7,578 bases of DNA from Clostridioides sp. (GCA_031272305.1 JAISUA010000054.1:1-7578), one strand, 5' to 3'; positions 1 to 6,362 are shown, counted from the stretch's first letter. Made by a program: numbers and translations. The notes: generated by a model from the sequence alone, not told the origin.

Positions 1-2
1 TT

Positions 3-386
3 AGAAATAATGATTGGGTAGAATATTTGATGGAAGAGATGCCTAGGGGAAAAATTTTCGTTAAAGTTATAGAAGAAAATGATAAAATTGTAGGAACAGC
101 TGTTGCCAGTTATGATCATGGGAGAAATATTGGAAATTTGATTTGCTTTTATTTATTGCCTGAAAAAATAGGAAAAGGCTATGGTCATCTGCTTTACAAT
201 AAAATTGAAGATAAAATGAAAAGAAAAGGTGCAAGAAAAATAGAATTAGAAGTATTTACTGATAACAAAAGAGCTAGAACGTTCTATGAAAAACATGGTT
301 TTGAAGACACTGGCAAAAGTGATAAAGTTCTTTTAGGAGATTATGAATATCAATACAAATTTTACGAAAAATATTTACAAAAATAA
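3..386 (+). CDS. GNAT family N-acetyltransferase, 5'-truncated by window edge
   Basis: The frame is open from base 3, with no stop before the TTG/ATG codons at 27 and 30. Those codons lack a ribosome binding site, and the residues before them (RNNDWVEYL) read as normal protein, so the true start lies upstream of the window. The 127 visible codons cover most of an acetyl-CoA-dependent GNAT fold. A beta strand carries DKIVGTAVAS. Motif A is PEKIGKGYGHLL (from base 159), the acetyl-CoA pyrophosphate loop; the usual Arg/Gln that opens the R/QxxGxG signature is Ile here. Motif B is RARTFYEKHGFEDTG near the C-terminus, typical of the family. The protein ends in a Lys/Tyr-rich tail. The substrate cannot be deduced; GNATs of this size acetylate small molecules, antibiotics or protein N-termini. 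The stop is TAA at 384-386, and the next gene lies 344 bp downstream and is unrelated. The family call is firm and the function unknown. Confidence 0.88.
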   Translation, partial: RNNDWVEYLMEEMPRGKIFVKVIEENDKIVGTAVASYDHGRNIGNLICFYLLPEKIGKGYGHLLYNKIEDKMKRKGARKIELEVFTDNKRARTFYEKHGFEDTGKSDKVLLGDYEYQYKFYEKYLQK

Positions 387-426
387 ATAAAATGAAAATT
401 AAATAACAAATTATTAAATATTTTAT

Positions 427-446
427 AAAAAAATACGTATTTTTTA
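427..446. repeat. AT-rich palindrome, copy 1
   Basis: A perfect 18-bp palindrome occupies 428-445 (arms AAAAAATAC/GTATTTTTT), 41 bp after the GNAT stop. A near-identical copy lies at 583-602. It could be a weak bidirectional terminator for the GNAT gene, but the stem contains only one G-C pair, or it could be a binding site for a dimeric regulator. The palindrome is seen directly; its role is unknown. Confidence 0.55.
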
Positions 447-508
447 ACTATTATAAGATTTTAAAATGAGTTTAACAGAATTATTTACATCAGTAAAAAG
501 TTTTTATA

Positions 509-536
509 TTGAGTGTATAGCTATTAGATGTATAAT
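509..536 (+). promoter_or_regulatory. candidate sigma-A-type promoter for fdpF
   Basis: TTGAGT (509-514) and a perfect TATAAT (531-536) are separated by 16 bp. TG immediately precedes the -10, and a second TGTATAAT follows at 544-551. Transcription would start near 543 and leave a leader of about 185 nt before fdpF. A perfect TTGACA at 681-686, closer to the gene, has no acceptable -10 at 16-19 bp. In DNA this AT-rich, TATAAT occurs by chance, so support is moderate to low. Confidence 0.35.
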
Positions 537-582
537 TATTGTGTGTATAATCATTTAAAAAATAGATATGAATAATTCATGT

Positions 583-602
583 AAAAAAATATGTATTTTT
601 TA
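583..602. repeat. AT-rich palindrome, copy 2
   Basis: The 20 bases here match 427-446 except for one change at the centre (TATGTA instead of TACGTA), so the arms remain complementary over 584-601. Nine further T residues follow almost at once (603-611), which could make an A/T-only terminator or attenuator in the fdpF leader. Alternatively it is the second operator of a pair flanking the candidate promoter at 509-536. Confidence 0.5.
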
Positions 603-656
603 TTTTTTTTTGTTTTAAACTGAACAAGGAAGGGTATGTATTTAAATAAGCAAGAA

Positions 657-674
657 TTGATAGTAAAGTATCAA
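657..674. promoter_or_regulatory. inverted repeat TTGATA-N6-TATCAA upstream of fdpF
   Basis: Perfect 6-bp arms (657-662 and 669-674) surround GTAAAG, about 57 bp before the fdpF start. The half-sites TTGAT/ATCAA are those of CRP/FNR-family sites, but the canonical FNR box has four bases between them and this has eight, so assignment to FNR is not supported. A dimeric regulator site near an oxygen-defence gene is plausible; this is inference only. Confidence 0.25.
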
Positions 675-730
675 ACAATATTGACAAAAAAATATTAAAC
701 AAAAAATCAAATAAATAGGAGGTTGTAACT

Positions 731-3244
731 TTGGAATTTAAATCATTAGAAATTAAAAAGAATTTATACTGGGTTGGAGCATTGGATCCAGATTTAAGAG
801 TATTCGATATTATTATGTATACTCCTTTTGGAACTACATACAATGCGTATGTTTTGAAAGGTAGTGAAAAGACAGCTCTTTTTGAAACAGTAAAAGACAA
901 AACATTAGATCAATACTTAGAAAGATTAAAAGATTTACAAGTTGATGTAACTAAAGTTGATTATTTAGTAGTAAGCCATACAGAACCAGATCACGCAGGA
1001 AGTGTTGAAAAGATTCTTGAGCTTGCTCCAAACATAAAAATCATTGCATCTGAAAACGCTGTCAAATATCTAAAAGAAATTGTAAACAGAGATTTTGATT
1101 ATATTATTGTAAATGAAGGAGATACTATTTCTCTTGGTGACAAAACACTTGAATTTTTATCAGTTCCAATGTTACATTGGCCTGATACAATCTACACATA
1201 TGTAAAAGAAGACAAAACACTTATTACTTGTGATTCATTCGGAAGTCACTACAGTAGTGAAAAAATAGTAAATAACCTTACAGAACAAGAAGATAAAGAT
1301 TATTTAACAGCTTTAAAATATTACTATGATAATATACTAGGACCATTCAAACCATCTATGATAAATGCTATAGAAAAAATAAAAGCATTTGATATAGAAA
1401 CAATTTGTCCAGGTCATGGTCCAGTATTAGTAAACAATCCTCAAAGAATAGTAGATTTCTATTATGATTGGAGCAAAAACGAACAACTTCAACTTGAAGA
1501 TGAAGTAACTATTTGTTATGTTTCAGCTTATGGATATACAAAAACTATAGCAGAAGTAGTTAAGAAATATATAGAAGAACATTCAAGCTACAAAGTGAAT
1601 ATTTTTGATATGGTCACTGCTAAAAAAGAAGAATATATGCCTAAGATTATATCATCTAAAGGACTTCTTTTAGGAACACCAACAATATTAGGAGATGCTT
1701 TGCCACCTGTATGGGAAATCTTAGTTTCACTTAATCCTGTACTTCATGGAGAAAAAGTTGCATCAGCATTTGGTTCATATGGTTGGAGTGGAGAAGCAGT
1801 AGTCAATGTGATGGAAAGATTGGAACAACTAAGAATGAACACTGTTGATCCATGCATTATCAATTTCAAACCATCTGAAGAAAATCTTCAATTTGTAAAT
1901 AAGTTTGCAGAAAAATTTGTTACAAAATTAAAACATACTTTTACTGTCAAAAAATCAAATATAAAATATAAATGTATTGTTTGTAACGAAATATTTGATG
2001 GACCACAACCACCAAAAGTATGTCCAGTTTGTGGAGCTAAGGAAGATCAATTTATAGAAATTTACGACGAAGAAATAACATATAAAAATGATACAAACGA
2101 AAATTATGCAATAATCGGAAATGGTGCAGCTGGATTCTATGCAGCTGATGCTATAAGAAAGAGAAATAATACTTGTGAAATAACAATGTTGACTGATGAA
2201 GATGAATTGTCTTACTATAGACCATCGCTTTCTGATGGAATAAATGCTAATCTAGAAGATGATTTCTATTTGGCAAACTGTGATTGGTATAAAGAAAATA
2301 ATGTTAATGTAATGCTTTCAACAAAAGTTACTAAGATTGATGATAAAGCTTCTAAATTAATTTACAAAAATGAATCTGAAGAAAAAGAACTTCATTATGA
2401 TAAATTGATAATAGCAACAGGAAGTCATTGCTTTGTTCCAAATATGGAAGGTAGCGATTTAGAATCAGTATATGCACTTAGAAATAAAGCAGACCTTGAA
2501 AAAATAAAACTTGCTACTGAAAAAGCAAGCAAAGCTGTAGTAATCGGAGGAGGACTTCTTGGACTTGAAGCAGCTTGGGAATTTAAATTAAAAGGACTAG
2601 ATGTAACAGTAGTAGAAGCTATGCCTGAAATACTTACAAAACAACTTGATAGAGAATCAAGCAGAGTGATTAGCAAATGTATAGCAGATTCAGGAGTAGA
2701 AATTATTACAAATGGACAAGTTTCAAAAATAGAAAAAATTGAAGAAACAAATAAAACAAGAGTCGTTTTGAAATCTGGTGAAACAATAGATACTGATTTA
2801 GTTTTATTCTCAATAGGTGTTAGATCAAATATTGAAATAGCAAAAGGAACAGAAATAAAAACAGATAGAGGAATAGTAGTTGATAAAACTATGAAAACTT
2901 CTGTAGATAATATCTACGCTTGTGGTGATGTTGCTCAAGTTGGAGAAAATTCTTATGCACTTTGGGCTACATCAATGGATATGGGTAAAGTTGCCGGTGC
3001 AAATGCTTGTGGCGACGAAAAAGTATACGAATATACAAGTCTTCCTGTGGCACTAGATGCAATGGGTGCTGATATGATATCTATAGGAGATGTAAGAGAT
3101 TACAATAATTCAGTAACAACAAAAGATGTACCTAATAGAAAAATCAAGAAATTAATGTATAGAGATGAAAAATTAGTAGGTGCAGTAATGATAAACAATA
3201 ACTCAGACTCAGTAAAACTAATGAGAGAAATTAACAAGTTTTAA
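731..3244 (+). CDS. fdpF: class F flavodiiron protein: NADH:oxygen oxidoreductase with diiron, flavodoxin, rubredoxin and NROR domains
   Basis: This 837-residue cytoplasmic enzyme is expected to reduce O2 to water with NADH. Residues 1-250 form a metallo-beta-lactamase-like diiron domain: HTEPDH at 83-88, His149, Asp168 and His229 are the expected iron ligands. Residues 257-400 form a flavodoxin domain with the FMN phosphate loop SAYGYTKT (265-272). Residues 412-445 form a rubredoxin with Cys415, Cys418, Cys431 and Cys434; only 12 residues separate the CxxC pairs, as in rubrerythrin-type short rubredoxins. Residues 457-837 form an NAD(P)H:rubredoxin oxidoreductase: FAD-binding GNGAAG (463-468), ATGS (562-565), NAD-binding GGGLLGLE (606-613) and the FAD motif CGDVA (731-735). 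The same order is known from the biochemically studied Clostridioides difficile class F enzyme. The start is TTG, placed 8 nt after AGGAGG (717-722); no other start fits as well. The gene appears monocistronic, with a hairpin element just downstream. NO reduction is a possible secondary activity. All expected catalytic motifs are present. Confidence 0.95.
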   Translation: MEFKSLEIKKNLYWVGALDPDLRVFDIIMYTPFGTTYNAYVLKGSEKTALFETVKDKTLDQYLERLKDLQVDVTKVDYLVVSHTEPDHAGSVEKILELAPNIKIIASENAVKYLKEIVNRDFDYIIVNEGDTISLGDKTLEFLSVPMLHWPDTIYTYVKEDKTLITCDSFGSHYSSEKIVNNLTEQEDKDYLTALKYYYDNILGPFKPSMINAIEKIKAFDIETICPGHGPVLVNNPQRIVDFYYDWSKNEQLQLEDEVTICYVSAYGYTKTIAEVVKKYIEEHSSYKVNIFDMVTAKKEEYMPKIISSKGLLLGTPTILGDALPPVWEILVSLNPVLHGEKVASAFGSYGWSGEAVVNVMERLEQLRMNTVDPCIINFKPSEENLQFVNKFAEKFVTKLKHTFTVKKSNIKYKCIVCNEIFDGPQPPKVCPVCGAKEDQFIEIYDEEITYKNDTNENYAIIGNGAAGFYAADAIRKRNNTCEITMLTDEDELSYYRPSLSDGINANLEDDFYLANCDWYKENNVNVMLSTKVTKIDDKASKLIYKNESEEKELHYDKLIIATGSHCFVPNMEGSDLESVYALRNKADLEKIKLATEKASKAVVIGGGLLGLEAAWEFKLKGLDVTVVEAMPEILTKQLDRESSRVISKCIADSGVEIITNGQVSKIEKIEETNKTRVVLKSGETIDTDLVLFSIGVRSNIEIAKGTEIKTDRGIVVDKTMKTSVDNIYACGDVAQVGENSYALWATSMDMGKVAGANACGDEKVYEYTSLPVALDAMGADMISIGDVRDYNNSVTTKDVPNRKIKKLMYRDEKLVGAVMINNNSDSVKLMREINKF

Positions 3245-3251
3245 GATGTTT

Positions 3252-3389
3252 ATTAAGTTTTAATATAAAAAGATAAGATAATTGCTTCAGATCTGGTAGC
3301 TGCTATCCAACTTCGTGGACACAAGCCTCCAATTGAATCTTGCAAGCAATAATCTTATCTTTTTTATATAGTTTAATCTAAAACTTAAT
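3252..3389. repeat. 138-bp imperfect inverted-repeat element with GC-richer core
   Basis: The outer arms are a perfect 11-bp inverted repeat, ATTAAGTTTTA (3252-3262) and TAAAACTTAAT (3379-3389). Inside is a second inverted repeat, GATAAGATAATTGCTT (3272-3287) against AAGCAATAATCTTATC (3344-3359), with one mismatch, extended by A5/T5 at 3267-3271 and 3360-3364. The 56-nt interior (3288-3343) is clearly richer in G+C than its surroundings and can form small hairpins (GGTAGctgCTATCC at 3295-3308; TCCA/TGGA at 3306-3319). It has no ORF and no target-site duplication that I can see. It may be a structured RNA, a terminator with an elaborate loop, or a MITE-like element. I do not recognise it as any named RNA family. 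Confidence 0.55.
3267..3365 (+). terminator. probable intrinsic terminator of fdpF (long-loop hairpin)
   Basis: A stem of about 21 bp with one mismatch (3267-3287 with 3344-3364) begins 22 bp after the fdpF stop and ends in TTTTTT (3360-3365). The A-tract/T-tract arrangement would also work on the minus strand. The 56-nt loop is unusually long for a plain terminator, so the site may have more than one role. Confidence 0.5.
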
Positions 3390-3416
3390 GATATCGAAAA
3401 TTTAAATTTTTAATTA

Positions 3417-3527
3417 AAATTTTTACATTTAAAATAAGTCGTTTTAAATATAAGTTGATTTAAACAAATCGTTTTGAATAAATTGTTTTAAATATAAGTT
3501 GATTTAAATTTTTACATTTTAAATAAG
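3417..3527. repeat. interleaved direct repeats upstream of larB
   Basis: Two perfect 24-bp copies lie at 3441-3464 and 3485-3508, 44 bp apart start to start. Each contains a 7-bp inverted repeat TTTAAAT-N8-ATTTAAA. They are flanked by a 22-bp pair (3417-3438 and 3506-3527) differing at one base, giving the order A-B-B-A with the last two overlapping. They sit about 25-135 bp upstream of the larB -35 box. They look like paired operators or a local duplication; DNA this AT-rich makes some of the symmetry less surprising, but a 24-bp exact match is not chance. Confidence 0.6.
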
Positions 3528-3551
3528 CGTGAGATTTAAAATCAATTTGTG

Positions 3552-3580
3552 CCGACAAAATAGAGAGAATGATGTATAAT
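3552..3580 (+). promoter_or_regulatory. probable sigma-A-type promoter of the lar operon
   Basis: CCGACA (3552-3557, four of six to TTGACA, retaining GACA) and a perfect TATAAT (3575-3580) are 17 bp apart. The predicted start near 3587 gives a leader of about 25 nt ending in the larB ribosome binding site GGAGG (3601-3605). That leaves no room for a riboswitch between promoter and gene. Confidence 0.6.
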
Positions 3581-3611
3581 TATTGTAATAGAGATTTTTT
3601 GGAGGAAATTT

Positions 3612-4355
3612 ATGAATATTAAAAAATTACTTGAGGATGTGAAGTCTGATAAAATTGAAATAGATTATGCTGTTGAGCAATTAAAAGAGCTTCCTTATGA
3701 AAATTTAGGATATGCAAATGTAGACCATCATAGGGAACTTCGAAATGGTTATCCTGAGGTTGTTTATTGTGAAGGAAAGACAGATGAACAAGTTTTAGGA
3801 ATAGTAGACAGTATGAGCAAAAAAGGTTCGAATATTTTGCTTACTAGATGTAGAGAGAGTACTTTTGTAGAAATTGAAAAGAATATATCTAATATTATTT
3901 ACGATAAATTGTCACGAATTGTTATGGTGCAAAATCACAAGATAGATTACAGAGGAAAGGGAATAATTACAGTAATAACAGCAGGAACATCTGATATTCC
4001 AGTGGCAGATGAAGCGTTTTATACAGCAAAATTCATGGGTAATGAAGTTAAAAGGATTTACGATGTAGGTGTAGCAGGCATTCACCGTTTGCTTGCAAGA
4101 AGAGAAGAGATAGAAGAGTCTAGAGTGATTATAGTGGTTGCAGGAATGGAAGGTGCTTTGGCGAGTGTTGTAGCAGGTCTTGTAAGTAAACCTGTGATAG
4201 CAGTTCCAACTTCTGTTGGTTATGGTGCTAATTTTGGAGGTTTGTCTGCTTTGCTTGCTATGTTAAATAGCTGTGGTTCTGGAATGTCAGTTGTGAATAT
4301 TGACAATGGATTTGGAGCAGGATACTTAGCGTCAGTAATAAATCAATTGGACTAA
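3612..4355 (+). CDS. larB: LarB, nickel-pincer cofactor biosynthesis carboxylase
   Basis: LarB performs the first step of nickel-pincer nucleotide synthesis. It carboxylates the pyridinium ring of nicotinic acid adenine dinucleotide with CO2 and hydrolyses the product to the dicarboxylated mononucleotide. The protein is 247 residues, the family length. Residues 1-115 are the LarB-specific N-terminal part; residues 117-247 are a PurE/AIR-carboxylase-like domain with ITAGTSDIPVADEA (122-135), DVGVAGIHRLL (151-161), VVAGMEGALASVVAGL (175-190) and VIAVPTSVGYGANFGG (195-210). Cys221 in NSCGSG falls at the same position as Cys221 of Lactiplantibacillus plantarum LarB, which forms the covalent adduct with the pyridine ring. 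ATG follows GGAGG by 6 nt. It is the first gene of a probable operon with the DUF3783 gene and larC, under the promoter at 3552-3580. A bare PurE is excluded by the N-terminal domain, the length and the larC linkage. Confidence 0.94.
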   Translation: MNIKKLLEDVKSDKIEIDYAVEQLKELPYENLGYANVDHHRELRNGYPEVVYCEGKTDEQVLGIVDSMSKKGSNILLTRCRESTFVEIEKNISNIIYDKLSRIVMVQNHKIDYRGKGIITVITAGTSDIPVADEAFYTAKFMGNEVKRIYDVGVAGIHRLLARREEIEESRVIIVVAGMEGALASVVAGLVSKPVIAVPTSVGYGANFGGLSALLAMLNSCGSGMSVVNIDNGFGAGYLASVINQLD

Positions 4356-4364
4356 AATATAATG

Positions 4365-4396
4365 GATGATTACATTAAATGATGATTATATTAAAT
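4365..4396 (+). repeat. tandem 16-bp duplication between larB and the DUF3783 gene
   Basis: GATGATTACATTAAAT (4365-4380) is followed directly by GATGATTATATTAAAT (4381-4396), 15 of 16 identical. It fills most of the 60-bp spacer and ends just before GGAGGTGA (4399-4406). It is probably a recent slippage duplication that lengthened the spacer; no function is evident. Confidence 0.7.
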
Positions 4397-4415
4397 TTGG
4401 AGGTGAAAATAATTT

Positions 4416-5012
4416 ATGGATGAAAAGAAGGTATTGCTTTATAATCTAGATGAAAACTCAAATAATGGAGATATAGTTATGAATATTATTTCTGAATTAG
4501 GTTTTGAAATTGTTACTATTGATAAATGTGATCTACATAAGAAGGTAGGATTTTTGATAGGTCTTGAAAGATTTGAAGGATTTGAAGATAAAAAAGAATC
4601 TAACGAGACACAAAAAGATGATTTTGAAGAAAGTATCTATTTAAACTTCGAAACAGTTATTTTTAGTGGATTTAATAGTGTTGAGATAGATTTATTTTTA
4701 GAAAAATTCAATGAGAATAAAGTTGAGATTCCACTAAAGGCAACTGTCACAGAAATAAATAAAAAGTGGACTTTAGCATATTTGTTAGAGCAAATTGCAG
4801 ATGAAAGAAAATCATATATAGCTTATTTTGAATTAAAAAAAGTCATGAGTGAAGCAAAAGAATATTTAAAAAATGTCAAAAAAGATAAACGAAAAAACTT
4901 GCAAAACGAGTTGAAAAATACATCTATCTTAATGAAAAAGAAGGGATTAGATGAAACAAATTTTAAAAAAGCAATAAAAAGAATCAAAGATGAAATGGAA
5001 AAACTAAAATAA
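4416..5012 (+). CDS. DUF3783 domain protein encoded between larB and larC
   Basis: This 198-residue soluble protein has no signal peptide or membrane segment. Residues 5-135 resemble DUF3783 proteins of Clostridia: an opening strand KVLLYNLDEN, the segment KKVGFLIGLERFEGFED (42-58), an acidic low-complexity stretch (58-72), VIFSGFNSVEIDLFLEKF (81-98), and EIPLKATVTEINKKWTLAYLLEQI (104-127), in which the PLKA...T..N..W pattern is the most recognisable part. Residues 139-198 form a Lys/Glu-rich, probably helical tail. Cys38 and His41 in CDLH are the only Cys and His in the protein, so there is no obvious metal-binding cluster. ATG at 4416 follows GGAGGTGA (4399-4406), 9 nt from the end of the pairing region. 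The gene is 60 bp after larB and 42 bp before larC, all co-directional, so co-transcription is likely. The function of the family is unknown to me; a role in nickel-pincer cofactor synthesis is inference from position. The family assignment is from memory of its pattern. Confidence 0.8.
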   Translation: MDEKKVLLYNLDENSNNGDIVMNIISELGFEIVTIDKCDLHKKVGFLIGLERFEGFEDKKESNETQKDDFEESIYLNFETVIFSGFNSVEIDLFLEKFNENKVEIPLKATVTEINKKWTLAYLLEQIADERKSYIAYFELKKVMSEAKEYLKNVKKDKRKNLQNELKNTSILMKKKGLDETNFKKAIKRIKDEMEKLK

Positions 5013-5054
5013 GACAACTTAAAAAATTTGTTTTAATTAATAGGAGGTGGTTGC

Positions 5055-6356
5055 TTGAGCAAGATTCTTTATTTGGACACTGTAAATGGAATATCTGGAG
5101 ATATGACAATTGCAGGATTACTTGATTTAGGAGTAATTTCGAAAGAAGATTTTTTAAGAGAACTTGGAAAATTAAATATTTCGAATGAATATGAATTAAA
5201 CGTAGAAACAAAAATAGAAAGTGGAATAAAAGGGTTGCATGTTGATGTAAAGCTGTTAAATAAAAACGGTAGTGCCAATATATGTAAACACAGCCATAAA
5301 CACAATCATAGTCATATAGATGAACATAGTTATACTCATGAACATGGTCATGAACATGGTCATGATCATCATAGTCATGATCATCATAGAAATATCGAAA
5401 CAATTTTTGATATAATTGACAAAAGTTCTTTGAATGAAAATATAAAAATAAATGCTAAAAAAGTATTTAGGACAATTGGTGAAGCTGAAGCTAAAGTACA
5501 TGCTACAACAATTGATAAAATCCATTTTCACGAGGTTGGAGCAGTAGATTCTATAGTAGATGTAGTAAGTGTTTGTATTTTGCTAGATATGTTAGAAATT
5601 GATGAAGTATATGCTTCAAAAATACCTGTAGGTTCAGGATTTGTAGAATGTGAACATGGAATTATGCCTGTACCTGCACCAGCAACTATTGAAATTTTAA
5701 AAAATGTGCCTATTATAATTGGAAACATCGAAGGAGAATGCACAACTCCTACTGGTGCTGCGATTATAAAAACTTTTGTAAGTAAATTTGTAGACAATCC
5801 AGAAATAAATCCACTAGGAATTGGATATGGAATAGGTAAGAAAAAATTCAGCGTTCCTAATATGTTGAGAACTATATTAGGAGAAAAAATAGAAATGCAG
5901 TCAGATGAAAGTAGTGAAACTGTTTATGAGATTTCAGCGAATATAGATGATATGAATCCTGAAATATATTCATATTTGTTCAAAAAGGCATTTAATTTAG
6001 GTGCACTTGATGTCTATACTCAAAATATTTTTATGAAAAAAAATCGACCTGCAAACAAACTTTCCATTTTGTGCAGTGAAAATGATTTGGATAAATTCAT
6101 AAATTTTGTTTTAAATGAGACTACAAGTTATGGAGTTCGCTATCAACAAATAAAAAGAAAAATTTTACATAGAGAGTTTACAATTGTAAATACTATCTAT
6201 GGTGAAGTAAGAGTAAAATTGGGAATGATAAATGAAAAGAGTAAAGAAATTATAAAATACAAAGCAGAATATGAGGATTGTTTACTTTTAGCTGAAAAAA
6301 ATCAAGTGCCTATAAGAAAAATCTATGAAGAAGTATTTAAAAACATAAAAAAATAA
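5055..6356 (+). CDS. larC: LarC, CTP-dependent nickel insertion enzyme of nickel-pincer cofactor synthesis
   Basis: LarC inserts nickel into the thiolated pyridinium nucleotide in a CTP-hydrolysing cyclometallation, finishing the nickel-pincer cofactor used by LarA-type racemases and epimerases. The 433-residue frame has the family N-terminus LYLDTVNGISGDMTIAGLLDLG (5-26), then a His-rich insert (residues 79-111, 16 His of 33) as expected for nickel handling, then IHFHEVGAVDSIVDVVS (156-172), IPVGSGFVECEHGIMPVPAPAT (190-211) and ECTTPTGAAIIKT (228-240). The LarC2 part has ISANIDDMNPEIYSYL (293-308) and FMKKNRPANKLSIL (326-339), corresponding to the CTP-binding half. In L. plantarum larC1 and larC2 are separate frames joined by programmed frameshifting; here they are one uninterrupted frame. 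The start is TTG, 7 nt after AGGAGG within AGGAGGTGG (5042-5050). It is the last gene of the probable operon, and no convincing GC hairpin terminator follows. Confidence 0.94.
   Translation: MSKILYLDTVNGISGDMTIAGLLDLGVISKEDFLRELGKLNISNEYELNVETKIESGIKGLHVDVKLLNKNGSANICKHSHKHNHSHIDEHSYTHEHGHEHGHDHHSHDHHRNIETIFDIIDKSSLNENIKINAKKVFRTIGEAEAKVHATTIDKIHFHEVGAVDSIVDVVSVCILLDMLEIDEVYASKIPVGSGFVECEHGIMPVPAPATIEILKNVPIIIGNIEGECTTPTGAAIIKTFVSKFVDNPEINPLGIGYGIGKKKFSVPNMLRTILGEKIEMQSDESSETVYEISANIDDMNPEIYSYLFKKAFNLGALDVYTQNIFMKKNRPANKLSILCSENDLDKFINFVLNETTSYGVRYQQIKRKILHREFTIVNTIYGEVRVKLGMINEKSKEIIKYKAEYEDCLLLAEKNQVPIRKIYEEVFKNIKK
5337..5390 (+). repeat. short in-frame tandem repeats coding the LarC histidine stretch
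   Basis: CATGAACATGGT occurs twice in tandem (5337-5348, 5349-5360), followed by CATGATCATCATAGT (5361-5375) and CATGATCATCATAGA (5376-5390). The units are 12 and 15 bp, so gain or loss of a copy keeps the larC frame and changes only the number of histidines. Confidence 0.75.
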
Positions 6357-6362
6357 AAATAT

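Noticed and set aside
466..558. 30-codon ORF on the + strand in the gap before fdpF
   Set aside because: There is no ribosome binding site, the composition is dominated by Ile/Cys from TGTATA repeats, and it overlaps the candidate promoter. Nothing supports translation.
681..686. Perfect TTGACA as the -35 of the fdpF promoter
   Set aside because: At 16-19 bp downstream there is only A-rich sequence with no TATAAT-like hexamer, so it is not a convincing promoter by itself.
577..900. 107-codon minus-strand ORF overlapping the start of fdpF
   Set aside because: It lies antisense to the conserved fdpF N-terminus and across poly-A/T tracts, with no ribosome binding site and no recognisable domain.
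3295..3330. Possible c-di-GMP-I (GEMM) riboswitch, from the string GGACACAAGCCTCC
   Set aside because: The segment resembles the GEMM P2 strand GGGACGCAAAGCCTCC, but the pairing partner, the second helix with its tetraloop receptor, and a downstream gene within reach are absent, and the interior is too short.
3252..3389. Transposon or integron attC site
   Set aside because: There is no target-site duplication, no transposase or integrase nearby, and no attC core consensus, so a mobile-element call is not supported, though a MITE-like origin remains possible.
3417..3527. CRISPR-like array before larB
   Set aside because: There are only two copies of an AT-rich repeat, the interval between them is itself partly related to the repeat, and there are no cas genes.
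4984..5531. Minus-strand ORFs rich in His, Asp, Tyr or Met opposite larC
   Set aside because: Their repetitive composition is the antisense reading of the CAT-rich histidine codons of LarC. They are shadows of a firmly identified gene.
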